A DNA stretch of 64,000 bases from Methanococcoides vulcani (GCF_900111645.1 NZ_FOHQ01000003.1:1-64000); one strand, 5' to 3'; counted from the stretch's first letter, positions 36,808-47,957 are shown. Numbers and translations: made by a program. Notes: a model not told the origin generated them from the letters alone.

Positions 36808-38631
36808 TTACAGGTCCTTTAGCTCATTTTTCGGTTTTGTACCTGTCAGCATCTCATAGTATTGCTTAGTAGGCTCCTTCCAGTTCATATCCTTGGCAAG
36901 GAGATTTGCTTCCTGGCATAGGAAATTATATTTTGTCTTATCGTCAGTGTAAGTATCTATGAAGTAATACATGGTAAGTGCATAATCTGCTATCGTTTCA
37001 AGATAGGCCTGATCGATATTATCAACTACCAATACTCCCCCCATTCCCATCACAAGTCGCTTGACAGTTTTTAATGCATCACTGAATCCACAAACCTTGC
37101 TGACAATACTGGGAGTTGCTTCCTTTCCTGCCTCAAGACCGGTTAACAGGAAAGGCTCGTATCGTGAAGGGAATATACCGGCAATACAGCCAGCCATGAA
37201 CTCATCGACCGTCATGTTGAAACCGCCATCTTTCGCTGACAACCACTGGGGGTAAAGAACAGCAGAAACATACCTGCTACCACCTGGAAGTCTGGAACAT
37301 TCAAGTCCCCGGCTCTCTATCATTCTTTGTATCCGCAACTCTTCGCCGATCAGTACCTCTTCATTGAGCATGATCGGGAAATTTTCCGGCAGATTCGTTT
37401 TTGGACCATGGGCAGTTATGATGAAACACACAACCCTGTAGTTTTCATTAAGCCTGCCGGCTTCGACCTCTATTCTTACCATCCTGTCAAGAAGAAGAAG
37501 TGAATCCAGCAGGTCAGGATAGCCTTTATTTTCAATTTCGATCCTTGATATGGAGAAGATAGGAATGATCCTTTCCGGTGAAAGTTCTACGCTGTTATGG
37601 GTATTGTAAAGTTTACTGGAAGTTAGCTCCTGGATCTTAGTACGGCATTTTAGCTTTTTATCCCATAGTTCATCAATGTCTTCTATGTCAAGATCGATAC
37701 CATTCCTCACAATAATGGAATCAATATCATAGAACAATTTGATCTCTTTTTTTGTAGAATCTCCCACAGCAGTTACAACATCTGCATATGAGGACAACGA
37801 CTCAAGGGTTGCCATATTTTTTGGAACCCCATCGCCCCATGAACTATCATTATCACGTATTTTCTGGATAGAAAGATGTCCTGCAACTCTACCGGGAATA
37901 GTTGCATGATAAGTTGCAACTGAATTTATCGGAACACCAATTTTCTTGAGTCTGGCAATTGCATAAAAGACACCGAACTCGTGGCAGTGTAATGAAACAT
38001 GCCATGAAGGTATCAGGGAGCTGGCAAATTCTGAAATTAGTTCATCCCCATAGGTCCTCGCTTTTTCTTCCCTGAGAGCTACAAGAGTATGAACAAATTC
38101 GGATATTGCATACGAAAGATTTAGGTAATGCGTATATTCGGTCCTGTTACCCATACCCTCATATGACAGGGAATCAAGACCAATGATATCATATGCTTCA
38201 GCTTTTATCTTATTTTCCAGACAGATATGTTTTCCTTTATATTCAATGAGAGTCCTGCAAAAATCATTGGTCCTGAACATCAGGTAGATAATTTCTATCT
38301 CTTCTACCTTTCTGGCTCCAACAATAAGTTCTATACCTTTTTCCCGGAGCTTTTCGATGATAGTTGAAAATCCTTCATCGGGAACAAAATCTTCGAACTC
38401 ACTCATATCTGTGATACGGTTCAGACCCTTGTTCCAATCCGAGCCACTATATCCATAATAAGGACACGCAACAAAGATCCTTGGAGTTGATTCCTCGTCT
38501 ATGGTCCCGTCTTCAAGCATTTGAGCAAGATTCTTTACTTCCGCATCAATAACATTCCATATACCGCCCATCTTATTGGACTTTGGACCCGCTTCTTCAC
38601 CAGCAATAATTATGCATTTACGTTCGAACAC
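36808..38631 (-). CDS. GT3-type glycogen synthase
   Basis: A 607-residue protein of the eukaryote-like GT3 glycogen synthase family, unusual outside eukaryotes and some archaea and bacteria. Motifs: MGGIWNVIDAEVKNLAQML near the N-terminus, SLHCHEFGVFYAIARLKK, a GDSTKKEI and RNGIDLDIEDI segment in the second domain, and PSRYEPFLLTGLEAGKEA as the E-x7-E region. It elongates alpha-1,4-glucan from UDP- or ADP-glucose. GTG start with a GGGGGGGG ribosome site. First gene of the operon that runs down to the debranching enzyme. Confidence 0.9.
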   Translation of the reverse strand: MFERKCIIIAGEEAGPKSNKMGGIWNVIDAEVKNLAQMLEDGTIDEESTPRIFVACPYYGYSGSDWNKGLNRITDMSEFEDFVPDEGFSTIIEKLREKGIELIVGARKVEEIEIIYLMFRTNDFCRTLIEYKGKHICLENKIKAEAYDIIGLDSLSYEGMGNRTEYTHYLNLSYAISEFVHTLVALREEKARTYGDELISEFASSLIPSWHVSLHCHEFGVFYAIARLKKIGVPINSVATYHATIPGRVAGHLSIQKIRDNDSSWGDGVPKNMATLESLSSYADVVTAVGDSTKKEIKLFYDIDSIIVRNGIDLDIEDIDELWDKKLKCRTKIQELTSSKLYNTHNSVELSPERIIPIFSISRIEIENKGYPDLLDSLLLLDRMVRIEVEAGRLNENYRVVCFIITAHGPKTNLPENFPIMLNEEVLIGEELRIQRMIESRGLECSRLPGGSRYVSAVLYPQWLSAKDGGFNMTVDEFMAGCIAGIFPSRYEPFLLTGLEAGKEATPSIVSKVCGFSDALKTVKRLVMGMGGVLVVDNIDQAYLETIADYALTMYYFIDTYTDDKTKYNFLCQEANLLAKDMNWKEPTKQYYEMLTGTKPKNELKDL

Positions 38632-38820
38632 CCAGTACCCCCCCCGAACTTATTAATTGTTTACAGATATTAGCAGGAATACTATATTAGTTTTTGTAAA
38701 ATTATCAATTATACTATATGTTTCTGGAGAAAAATTGATCTGAACATTTTATGCACCGTTTTTTGATCAGATGGAACAATCTATATCCTATTATTACAGT
38801 TATATGTACAAATATGTTGA

Positions 38821-41551
38821 GAGTATGGGGGTAACATTATACTCAACAATGAAGTTCCTGATTGCGGGGCAAAAGGCGATGAGCATAGCATCTCTCTTGA
38901 AGAATTTCTCAAAAGGTTCGATGCTGACACTGAAGGATTAACATCAGCTGAAGCCCTGGAAAGGTTGGAGATATGTGGAAAGAATATTCTTGAAAATATA
39001 GGTCGCGAATCAACTCTCAAGAAGTACTTAAAGCAATTCCGCAATTTTTTCTCGATCCTGCTTATTACAGGGGCTTTGCTTTCATATACAGCAGAACTGC
39101 TGGATCCCGGAAAAGGAAACCTGTACATCGCTATTGCCCTTTTTGGAGTTGTCATTCTTAATGCCACTTTTACCTTTATACAGGAATACCAGACCGAACA
39201 GAATGGCGAGTTTCCGCCAGCTTATACCTCCTGTTGCCAAGGTTCTGAGGGATGGAAAAATTAAGGAAATATTGGCATCTGAACTGGTTGTAGGAGATGT
39301 CATATTCATTGAGGAAGGCGACAAGGTCCCTGCTGACGGAAGGCTCATTGAAGAGAATACTTTAAAGGTTGACAATTCGTCACTGACCGGAGAGGCTGAG
39401 CCACAGTTACGCTCACTTGAATGCACTCATCCAAACGTACTCGAATGCAGGAATATGATATTCTCAGGCACGCTTGTATTAACAGGTAACGGAAAAGCTG
39501 TTGTTTATGGAACCGGCCAGAATACACAGATGGGAAAGCTTGCAACACTGACGGAACAGACAACATCAGTTGAAACACCTCTTCGCAAAGAGCTTAACAC
39601 TTTCATCAAGATCATTTCCATAATCGCAATATTTCTGGGTATATCCTTCTTTACGATCGGCTTTGTGATACAGGACCTCTTCCTGTTAAATCTCATTTTT
39701 GCGATAGGCATCATAGTTGCTAATGTCCCTGAAGGACTGCTTCCAACTGTGACACTGGCCTTAAGCCTGGCCTCAAAAAGAATGGCAAAAAGGAATGCGC
39801 TTATCAAACAGCTCGAATCAGTGGAAACACTTGGATCGACCACGGTCATTTGTACTGATAAGACCGGGACACTGACCCAGAACAAAATGGCGATACATTC
39901 GATGACCTTGGGTTTTGAACAGATCGATGTGAGCAATGGGGAAGTTCCACTGGACATTCTATTGAAAGTAGCAGTACTTTGCAATAATTCAAGACTCACT
40001 GAAGGACCTGCGGGATATAAGGGAGATCCCACTGAAGGTGCTTTGTTGATGTACGCATCAAAATTCACGGATATTGATGTGATGCGGGAAAATAATACTC
40101 GATTAAAGGAGTATTCGTTCGATTCCATGAAAGAAAGGATGCAGGTCATTTACCACACTGATACGGGTGAGCAGGAATCCTACCTGAAAGGAGCAAGTGA
40201 GGTTGTTGTTAAAATGTGTGACCACGTCCTGATGAACGGGGACGAGGTACCTATTACAGAAGATGACAGGAACGACCTCCTTGACATGCACCTGAAGATC
40301 GCTGAGAGGGGGGAACGTGTGCTTGCTCTTGCATATCGCAGGGCAGAAGAGGAGGTCGAATACGACACCGGTTTTACCTTCATCGGTTTTACCGGAGCGG
40401 TGGATCCACCCAGGCCGGAGGTCAAAGATGCTATTCATAAATGCCACCGGGCCGGAATTAAGGTAGTAATGATAACAGGGGATCATCCGGTAACTGCCGT
40501 TTCGATCGCAAAGACCGTGGGTTTCAGTAATAATGACCATGAGCCGGTGATGATCACAGGTGCTGAGCTGGATGAATTACCACTTGATGAACTTTCAGAA
40601 AAGTTAAAGGCTCCGGATATTATATTCGCGCGAACATCCCCGGTTCAGAAATTGAAGATCGTACAGGCATTTCAGGCAATGGGAGAGATCGTGACCATGA
40701 CCGGGGATGGTGTCAATGATGCTCCTGCAATAAAGAACTCAGATATGGGAGTCGCCATGGGAAGCGGTACGGATGTTGCAAGAGAATCTGCTGACATGAT
40801 ACTTCTTGATGATAATTTTGCCACCATCGTCAATGCGGTGGAAGAAGGTAGGACCGTCTTCGATAATATCAAGAAGTTCATTGCCTACATTCTTACAAGC
40901 AACATTCCGGAAATACTGTCATTCATTGCATTTGTTCTGCTTTCGATCCCCCTGCCTATGAACGTGCAGTTGATCCTTGCTATCGACCTTGGTACAGATA
41001 TACTTCCGGCACTGGCCCTGGCTGTTGAGAAAGGTGAAGGGGATATAATGAAGCGGCCTCCTAGATCAAGATCTGAAAAGCTCCTGACACCGCAGGTACT
41101 TCTGACATCCTATGGACTGAAAGGACCGATCGAAGCTCTGGCAGGCTTCACCTGTTATTTTGCAGTACTTATGGGAGGGGGCTGGACCTGGGGACAGGCC
41201 TTGCTAAGCAATGAACTTCTTTACAGGCAGGCCATAATGGCATTTTTCGCTGCGGTCATAATCTGCCAGATAGCAAACCTGCTCGTATCCCGCACAAGAG
41301 TGGAATCAGCATTATCAAAGAACCTGTTCACTAACAAGATAATACTACTGGCGATCGTGAGTGAATTGTTGATACTTTCCATGATAATGTTCTATCCGTT
41401 CGCAAACACGATATTTGGAACAGCACCTGTTTCGGTGGAATACCTTCTACTTGCACTGCCGTTTGCAATATTGTTGTTCGTGCAGGATGAGGTCAGGAAA
41501 TATTACATCAGAAAGGGCTCATTGCTTGCAAAAGTTTTCCTGAAGTGGTGA
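38821..41551 (+). pseudogene. P-type cation ATPase with frameshift and no clear start
   Basis: The C-terminal 805 residues (from ~39134) are a good P-type ATPase: SSLTGEAEPQ, phosphorylation site ICTDKTGTLTQNKM, MTGDHPVTA, MTGDGVNDAPAIKNSDMGVA and six C-terminal membrane helices. The N-terminal actuator region (TSAEALERLEICGKNIL, ITGALLSYTAELLD, TFTFIQEYQTEQ) is in another frame; the switch lies at about 39200-39212, where EYQTEQ must join MASFRQL. The upstream frame has no ATG, only a possible ATT after GGGGGT near 38836. Either a decaying gene or sequence errors. The ion is uncertain (Na+/K+/Ca2+-type group). Confidence 0.75.
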
Positions 41552-41708
41552 TCACATCGGACCATAATATATTGAAACTGATGATATTATATTGGTACCT
41601 CTCAAAATTCACTACAATAAATAAAATGTGAACTTATAAAAAGTAATTTATAAGTGATTATATTCTTGGACAGAACAAAAAGTTAACAAAAAGAAAAATG
41701 GAAGGGGA

Positions 41709-42569
41709 TTACTCGCCCAACCACTCATTTACCTTTTCAGGATTGTTCTCTATCCACTTTGCAGCTGCTTCTTCAGAAGTCATTCCCTGATCAAGGTCCA
41801 GCATGATGGACTCTATATCAGATAGCTCCATTTCATATCTTGAAAGAATTTCGTAGACTTCAGGCCTATCCTCTGATAGGTCCTTTCTTGCCACAATAAC
41901 AAGATTGTCACCGTCACCATAGACATTCTCCGGATCTTCCAGGAATTTAAGGTCCATGCGTGCGAATGCCCAATGTGGCTGCCAGAGTGTTACAACCATC
42001 CACTCTTCATTGTCTATTGAATCCTGTAGTTCGGTTGCCATTCCAACGGTACTGCTTGCCCTTAGTTTATAGTCAAGGTTGTATTCCTCAACTACAGTTT
42101 CAGTTGTTGCCATTATTCCTGCACCAGGCTCAATTCCCTGTATATCGCCATTGAACTTATCCTTATTTTCATTTAGTTCGTCTATGGAGTCAATGGTAAC
42201 ATATGTTGGTACAACCAATCCGATCCTGGCACCAGTACTTATGTTCTTGACATAATCCAGGTCATTGCCATATCTTTCCCAGTATAAACCCTGGGTCGTG
42301 GGCAACCATGCACTTGCATAGAAATCGATATCTCCTTGGGCAACACCCTGAAAAACAGCCCCAAGGTCTGCATTTATGGCCTCAACTTCGTATCCTTCTG
42401 ACTCAAGGACCTGCTTCAGGACAAAAGTATTTGCCCTTGCATCATCCCATGGAGGATAGCCAATGATAACAGGTTCTGCACCTTGAGGTGTTTTTTCTTC
42501 TTCCTGCTCTGCACAACCAGCTGCAAAAAGAGTTAACATCAATACTAGAATCAACATAAATGATTTCAT
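41709..42569 (-). CDS. otaC: Glycine betaine-binding lipoprotein OtaC
   Basis: A 286-residue OpuAC/ProX-type binding protein. Lipobox LTLFAAGC with Cys ~19 anchors it to the membrane. IGYPPWDDARANTFVLKQVL, DFYASAWLPTTQG and TLWQPHWAFARMDLKFLED carry the aromatic residues that cage trimethylammonium groups. ATG 42569 is chosen over TTG 42581. Third gene of the osmoprotectant operon otaABC; uptake of betaine confers salt tolerance. Confidence 0.94.
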   Translation of the reverse strand: MKSFMLILVLMLTLFAAGCAEQEEEKTPQGAEPVIIGYPPWDDARANTFVLKQVLESEGYEVEAINADLGAVFQGVAQGDIDFYASAWLPTTQGLYWERYGNDLDYVKNISTGARIGLVVPTYVTIDSIDELNENKDKFNGDIQGIEPGAGIMATTETVVEEYNLDYKLRASSTVGMATELQDSIDNEEWMVVTLWQPHWAFARMDLKFLEDPENVYGDGDNLVIVARKDLSEDRPEVYEILSRYEMELSDIESIMLDLDQGMTSEEAAAKWIENNPEKVNEWLGE

Positions 42570-42665
42570 TTTACTTTTCAAAATATCACAAACTTTAAAA
42601 TATTCTCCAGTTTATTTTTTGCATAGTTATCATACGGCATTGCCGCTATGAAAGAAAGATGCATC

Positions 42666-43496
42666 TTACTTAGGCGTAAGATGTTGTGTGAACCTGTCAA
42701 GTATGACCGCAATGATCACAATTCCAAGTCCTGCTTCGAATCCCTGACCGATATCGACCCTTTGTATACCGATAAGGACCTGATATCCCAGACCTCTTGC
42801 ACCGATCATGGCAGCTATTACCACCATTGAAAGTGAAAGCATGATGCACTGGTTGACACCTGCCATTATACTCGGCAGTGCAGTTGGTAGCTCCACCTTG
42901 ACCAGTTTCTGCAATGGGGTCGAACCAAATGCATCGGCGACCTCTGTCAGTTCCTTCGGGACCTGCCTGATACCCAGGTTTGTAAGCCTGATAGCCGGAG
43001 GCATTGCGAATACGATCGTTGCAACAAGTCCGGGTACATTTCCAAGTCCGAAGAATATGACAGCAGGAATAAGGTACACAAATGAAGGCATTGTCTGCAT
43101 CAGGTCAAGTATAGGTTTGATCACATGGAATGCCCATTCATTCTTTGCTGAAATAATTCCCAATGGTATTGCAACAAGTAATGCAAGGAATGCCGATGAG
43201 AGCACAAGTGAGATCGTCTCCATCGATAGTTCCCATAGACCCATATTGTCTATCAGGAGCAAACCGACAACGCTGCCAATTGCAAGTTTTAAATCTTTCT
43301 TGCCGATAAAATATGCAGCAATTCCAATGATCAATGTGAATAATATCGGAGGAAACAAAAGGAGGACATCATTAAGGCCAGATATCATGTAATCGGTCAT
43401 ATCACTGAAAATATCCAGCGCCATTCCAAAATTATCATCGATCCAGTTGACCAGAGTTTCTGCACCCTCACCTATCGGGATCTTAGGCATAGCCAT
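42666..43496 (-). CDS. otaB: Glycine betaine ABC permease OtaB
   Basis: A 276-residue OpuAB/ProW-type permease with about seven transmembrane helices. The permease loop EVADAFGSTPLQKLVKVELPTALPSIMAG is split across residues ~185-215, and LDLMQTMPSFVYLIPAVIFF is typical. GGAGGTG precedes ATG 43496, four bases after otaA. Confidence 0.94.
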   Translation of the reverse strand: MAMPKIPIGEGAETLVNWIDDNFGMALDIFSDMTDYMISGLNDVLLLFPPILFTLIIGIAAYFIGKKDLKLAIGSVVGLLLIDNMGLWELSMETISLVLSSAFLALLVAIPLGIISAKNEWAFHVIKPILDLMQTMPSFVYLIPAVIFFGLGNVPGLVATIVFAMPPAIRLTNLGIRQVPKELTEVADAFGSTPLQKLVKVELPTALPSIMAGVNQCIMLSLSMVVIAAMIGARGLGYQVLIGIQRVDIGQGFEAGLGIVIIAVILDRFTQHLTPK

Positions 43497-43499
43497 TGA

Positions 43500-44720
43500 T
43501 CACACCTCCTCGATCGCAAGTGCACCAAGTACACTTCCCCTTACAATAACTCCAAGGAGTTTTCCATCATCCTTTGCAACCGCAAGGGGGGAACTGTTCT
43601 CTATTACCGGGATAAGTTCGTTTAAAGGAGTGTCAGGATGAGTTATAGTGACATCATCTGACATAATGTCCCTGATACTCTTTCCTTCTTTTGAACCTTT
43701 TAATGCATCATCCACTTTAATGATGCCTTCAACGTGCTTTTCCCTGTTCACGACAAAAATAGAAGATATACCATGTTCCCTCATCAATTTCAAAGCCACT
43801 TTCGGACCGGAGTTGATTGATACTACAGGTTCAGCACGTTTCATTACCGCTTCTGCAGTGAATATCTTAGTCCGGTCAACACCTGCTACGAACTTAGATA
43901 CATAATCATCTGCAGGTTCTGTAAGGATCTCTTCAGCAGTGCCTATCTGTGCGATCTTACCATCATGCATGATCATGATCCGATCCCCCAGTTTCAGGGC
44001 TTCATCAAGGTCATGAGATACGAAAACGATCGTTTTCTGCATCTTGTCCTCCAGTGCAAGCAATTCATCCTGCATCTCGCTTCTTATAAGAGGATCAAGA
44101 GCACTGAAAGCTTCATCCATCAGGAGGATATCCGGATCAGTTGCAAGTGCCCGTGCAAGTCCGACCCTTTGCTGCATCCCTCCGCTAAGCTGGGAGGTCT
44201 TGCTTTCCTCATATCCTTTAAGGCCAACGGTTTCGATAGCTTCTTTTGCCTTAGTATGCCTTTCTTCCTTTGATACACCTTGTATCTCGAGACCGTATGC
44301 AACATTATCCAGAACTGTTCTGTGAGGAATAAGTGCGAAATTCTGGAAGACCATTCCCATCTTTTTCCTGCGCATCTCTCGCAGTTCTTCAGAACTTGCT
44401 GTGGCAACATCGTTACCATCGAGGAGGATATGTCCGTCAGTTGGATTTATCAAGCGGTTAATGCATCGCAAAAGAGTAGATTTTCCAGAGCCTGAAAGGC
44501 CCATTATTACAAAGATCTCGCCTTCGTAGATATCAAAATTGACGTTGTAGAGTCCAACGTTCTGTCCGGTTTTTTCAAAAATTTCACGCTTTGATAATCC
44601 CTTTTCGATGAGAAAAAGAGCATTTTTGGTTTTTCTCCCAAAAATTTTAGTTAGGTTTCGTACTTCAATTTTCTTTTTTGGACTTTGGATACTAAAATCT
44701 CCAGTTAACATTGAATTCAT
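43500..44720 (-). CDS. otaA: Glycine betaine ABC ATPase OtaA with CBS domains
   Basis: A ~406-residue ProV/OpuAA-type ATPase. Walker A GLSGSGKSTLLRCI, signature LSGGMQQRVGLARALA, Walker B DILLMDEAFSALDPL and H-loop VSHDLDEAL are present. Residues ~285-406 are a CBS pair (AEAVMKRAEPVVSI; IRDIMSDDVTITH), in OpuA known to sense ionic strength. First gene of the operon; ATG 44720 is used, but no ribosome site is clear and later ATGs are possible. Confidence 0.94.
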   Translation of the reverse strand: MNSMLTGDFSIQSPKKKIEVRNLTKIFGRKTKNALFLIEKGLSKREIFEKTGQNVGLYNVNFDIYEGEIFVIMGLSGSGKSTLLRCINRLINPTDGHILLDGNDVATASSEELREMRRKKMGMVFQNFALIPHRTVLDNVAYGLEIQGVSKEERHTKAKEAIETVGLKGYEESKTSQLSGGMQQRVGLARALATDPDILLMDEAFSALDPLIRSEMQDELLALEDKMQKTIVFVSHDLDEALKLGDRIMIMHDGKIAQIGTAEEILTEPADDYVSKFVAGVDRTKIFTAEAVMKRAEPVVSINSGPKVALKLMREHGISSIFVVNREKHVEGIIKVDDALKGSKEGKSIRDIMSDDVTITHPDTPLNELIPVIENSSPLAVAKDDGKLLGVIVRGSVLGALAIEEV

Positions 44721-44997
44721 TTTCAATGTTGAATAAAAACGTATTGGGGTCTTAATTTCGTTGGCTCTAATCAGTGAAACTATGTGTTATATATTTTGTG
44801 GGTTGCAAAATTCATCGATCAGCTCTTCCACAGATCATCTACAAACCTAATAATAAGAAGTTCCCAGTACATTTTTCCAGGATGTATACTCATGAGAAAA
44901 TAATAATTGATAAGTCAATTTAGATGATTATTAAATATGCCGGATTAGTCAATTAATATCGGGCAACTCAATTGAAAAATTTATAATAGTTCAGTGA

Positions 44998-46044
44998 TCA
45001 CAAAGCTACATCGGACCTGAACAGCAAGATCAGGAAGACCACATAAAGCAGGATCAATGCTATTCCTTCAATTCTCCTTATCTCCCAGTGAGTATTGATG
45101 AACCATAAAAGAATCACACTGATCATGATCATGAACGGTATTGTGAACATAATGCTAAGTCCTGTTATTTCGAGAGGGAACACAAATGCAGAGATTCCCA
45201 GGACCAAAAAGATATTCGTTATGTTGGAACCGATCACATTCCCGATTGCAATGTTCCCATAACCTTTACGTGCAGCAGATATTGTCACCATTAGTTCAGG
45301 AAGTGAAGTGCCTACTGCAACCAGTGTAACACCAACAAAGGTGTCAGGAACCTGAAAGAGTTGTGCAAAGAATATTGCCTCTTCAACAAAGTATTTGGCA
45401 CCAAATATCACCGCGATTCCGCTAACCGCGAGAATAAAAAGATCTTTGGAAGTGTCACCGCGTTCCTTTTTATTCTCTTTTTTGTCATCGGAGTTAAAGT
45501 CATTGATTCCCTCTCTGATACGGTGGTTCATAGACTCTACATATTTGAATTTGACAAAATAACCGATAAACTCCACGAAATGGGACTTAGTTTCATATTT
45601 TGACTTATCCTCGAACAAAAAGAAAATATAAGCGACATAGAAAAGGACAAGGACAACTGCTTCAGCTCTTGAAAGTTGCAGATCAAATGCAAAAAGAAGG
45701 AAAAGAGTGGAAGCAAAGAGCATGATGTATCCATCCCTTTTCAGCATTTCTGAGTCGGTCTTCACCACCGAGATGATCGCAGCACAGCCGATTATAAGAG
45801 CTATGTTCGCAATATTCGAACCCACGATATTTCCAACAACTATCCCGCTTGATTGTGAAAGTGACGCCGCTACAGAAGAAGCAAGTTCAGGTATTGAAGT
45901 TCCAATAGCAACAAGAGTTAGTCCAATGATGAACTCTGAAACTCCGAGTTTTTTTGCAATGGCAGATGCTGAACTGACAAAAAGATCCGAACCCTTGACC
46001 AACAGTGTCAGGCCGATAAGCAGGATAGCAACGTTTGATAACAT
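44998..46044 (-). CDS. CaCA-family Na+/Ca2+ (cation) antiporter
   Basis: A 348-residue antiporter with ten or eleven predicted transmembrane helices. The two alpha repeats are GTSIPELASSVAASLSQSSG (~50-70) and VGTSLPELMVTISAARKGYG (~247-267), each followed by NIVGSNIANI / NVIGSNITNI. A charged cytosolic loop (~150-205) separates the halves. It exchanges Ca2+ for Na+ or H+. Divergent from ribH. Confidence 0.94.
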   Translation of the reverse strand: MLSNVAILLIGLTLLVKGSDLFVSSASAIAKKLGVSEFIIGLTLVAIGTSIPELASSVAASLSQSSGIVVGNIVGSNIANIALIIGCAAIISVVKTDSEMLKRDGYIMLFASTLFLLFAFDLQLSRAEAVVLVLFYVAYIFFLFEDKSKYETKSHFVEFIGYFVKFKYVESMNHRIREGINDFNSDDKKENKKERGDTSKDLFILAVSGIAVIFGAKYFVEEAIFFAQLFQVPDTFVGVTLVAVGTSLPELMVTISAARKGYGNIAIGNVIGSNITNIFLVLGISAFVFPLEITGLSIMFTIPFMIMISVILLWFINTHWEIRRIEGIALILLYVVFLILLFRSDVAL

Positions 46045-46155
46045 CAGCTTGTATTTGAAAGCATTTCTATTTATCTTTGTGTATCATGTCCTCATTTTTG
46101 TGTATGATATCGTGCATAATAGGGATACGAAATCGGATGAAACAATAGCCTATAC

Positions 46156-46168
46156 GTATATTTATATG
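46156..46168 (+). promoter_or_regulatory. ribH TATA box
   Basis: GTATATTTATATG places transcription start near 46187. This lies after the in-frame ATG at 46177, so it favours the TTG start at 46225 that has AAGGAG nine bases upstream. Confidence 0.4.
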
Positions 46169-46224
46169 CAAGATTGATGTTTAATGAAGAATATAAGTTA
46201 GACATTATAAAGGAGTTTGATGCT

Positions 46225-46644
46225 TTGAGTGATAGTGAACCTATTAGATTGGGATTTGTTGTAGCTGAGTTTAACAGGGACCTGACATACCAGATGGAGC
46301 TTTTGGGAACAGAGCATGCAAAGTTCCTTGGCGCTGAGGTCACAGATACCATTCTGGTACCTGGCGTATATGATATGCCTCTTGCTATCAAGAAACTTTG
46401 TCAGAAAGACGACATCGACGCTGTGATCACAATTGGTATTGTGATCGAAGGTGCCACAAAGCACGACGAGATCGTTGTCCAGCATGCTGCAAGGAAGATC
46501 ACTGATCTTTCACTTGAATATGACAAACCAGTAACACTTGGTATTGCAGGACCTGGCATGACACGCATGGAAGCACACCAGCGTGTGGATTACGCAAAAC
46601 GCGCTGTTGAAGCTGCTGTAAAACTTGTCAGACGTCTTAAATAA
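46225..46644 (+). CDS. ribH: 6,7-dimethyl-8-ribityllumazine synthase
   Basis: About 139 residues of RibH. It condenses 3,4-dihydroxybutanone 4-phosphate with the ribitylaminouracil precursor. [30 protein letters not shown] and [18 protein letters not shown] are the conserved substrate segments, including the catalytic His of the KHDE motif. TTG 46225 gives the usual archaeal length; ATG 46177 would add 16 residues before the conserved domain. Riboflavin synthase is 18 kb upstream. Confidence 0.93.
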   Translation: MSDSEPIRLGFVVAEFNRDLTYQMELLGTEHAKFLGAEVTDTILVPGVYDMPLAIKKLCQKDDIDAVITIGIVIEGATKHDEIVVQHAARKITDLSLEYDKPVTLGIAGPGMTRMEAHQRVDYAKRAVEAAVKLVRRLK

Positions 46645-46697
46645 CTTGTACAATTCCAACTTGAACTTTAAAAACGATATAATGAGGGATAATTCCT

Positions 46698-47840
46698 ATG
46701 CCATCATCAAGACTTGAGCGTGTAGAAGAATCGGCAACGATCAAAATCGCAAACGCTGCCAACAAGCTGAAAAGTGAAGGTATCGATATCATCAGTTTCA
46801 GCCTCGGCGAACCGGATTTTGACACTCCTGGACATATTTGCAAGGCAGCCGCCGACGCAATGTACCGTGGTGAAACACATTATGCACCATCCGACGGTAT
46901 TCCGGAACTCAGGGAAGCAATTGCAAACAAGCTGGTAAATGAGAACAAGCTTGATTTTACACCAAATGACGTACTTGTCACTCCTGGTGCAAAACAGGCG
47001 ATCTTTGAGATCATTATGTCAGTCCTCGACGACAATGATGAGGCTATCCTTCCTGATCCTTCATGGGTATCCTACAGCCCCTGCATCAAATTTGCAGGTG
47101 CGAATCCCGTCTGGGCACCTACTGATCCGGACAACGGATTCATGCCTTATGGAATTGAGGAACTTGTAACTGACAAGACAAAGCTCATCATCGTTAATTC
47201 CCCATGTAATCCCACAGGTGGAGTGTACGATAAAGAGATGCTCAAGACAGTTGCAGATCTTGCTATCGACCACGATCTGCTTGTGATCTCCGATGAGATA
47301 TACGAGAAGATCATCTATGATAAAAAGCACATCAGCATGGGTTCACTGGATGGGATGCACGATCGTACCATAACAGTTAACGGTTTCTCAAAAGCATATG
47401 CTATGACCGGCTGGAGACTTGGTTACGTGGCAGCTATACCGGAACTCATGAGTGGTTTCAAGAAGATTCATTCCCACTCCGTAAGCAGTGCTACGACCTT
47501 CGCACAGTTTGGTGGCGTAGCAGCACTGGAAGGACCTCAGGAACCTGTCAATAACATGATCACGGAATTTAAAGCAAGACGTGACATCCTTATCGATGGT
47601 CTGAATAAAATTGGTTTTAAGTGCAAGAGACCCGACGGTGCATTCTACGCATTTGCCGATGTAAGCGAGTTCGGCAATGGTGATGAAGTAGCAGATAAAC
47701 TGTTACAGGAAGCACACGTAGCAGTAACTCCGGGATCAGGATTCGGAGCAAGCAGTAAGGATTTCATAAGGATCTCCTATGCTACATCACAGGAAAGGAT
47801 AAGGGAAGCACTTCAGAGGATAGAGGAAACACTCCTCTAA
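46698..47840 (+). CDS. Class I aspartate aminotransferase-like protein
   Basis: A 380-residue fold-type I aminotransferase of the AspC/Iγ group. Motifs: FSLGEPDFDTPGHI, VTPGAKQAIFEI, VNSPCNPTGGVYDKE, ISDEIYEKIIYD and the PLP-lysine site VNGFSKAYAMTGWRLGY; the terminal RISYA arginine binds the substrate carboxylate. GAGGGAT precedes ATG 46698. It lies 53 bases after ribH and may share its transcript. Confidence 0.94.
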   Translation: MPSSRLERVEESATIKIANAANKLKSEGIDIISFSLGEPDFDTPGHICKAAADAMYRGETHYAPSDGIPELREAIANKLVNENKLDFTPNDVLVTPGAKQAIFEIIMSVLDDNDEAILPDPSWVSYSPCIKFAGANPVWAPTDPDNGFMPYGIEELVTDKTKLIIVNSPCNPTGGVYDKEMLKTVADLAIDHDLLVISDEIYEKIIYDKKHISMGSLDGMHDRTITVNGFSKAYAMTGWRLGYVAAIPELMSGFKKIHSHSVSSATTFAQFGGVAALEGPQEPVNNMITEFKARRDILIDGLNKIGFKCKRPDGAFYAFADVSEFGNGDEVADKLLQEAHVAVTPGSGFGASSKDFIRISYATSQERIREALQRIEETLL

Positions 47841-47957
47841 ACCTTTTATTTTATATATTTTTTTTAGGGTTCTTTAGATCCGTATCTCAATATCAGATCT
47901 AAATATTATATCTCAACATTCGACTCTAATATCCGGCCTCAACGTCCTGTTCCAATA

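Noticed and set aside
47841-47957. Phased AATATC/CTCAA words between aspartate aminotransferase and ribL
   Set aside because: Short, imperfect and between convergent genes; probably simple sequence in a terminator region.
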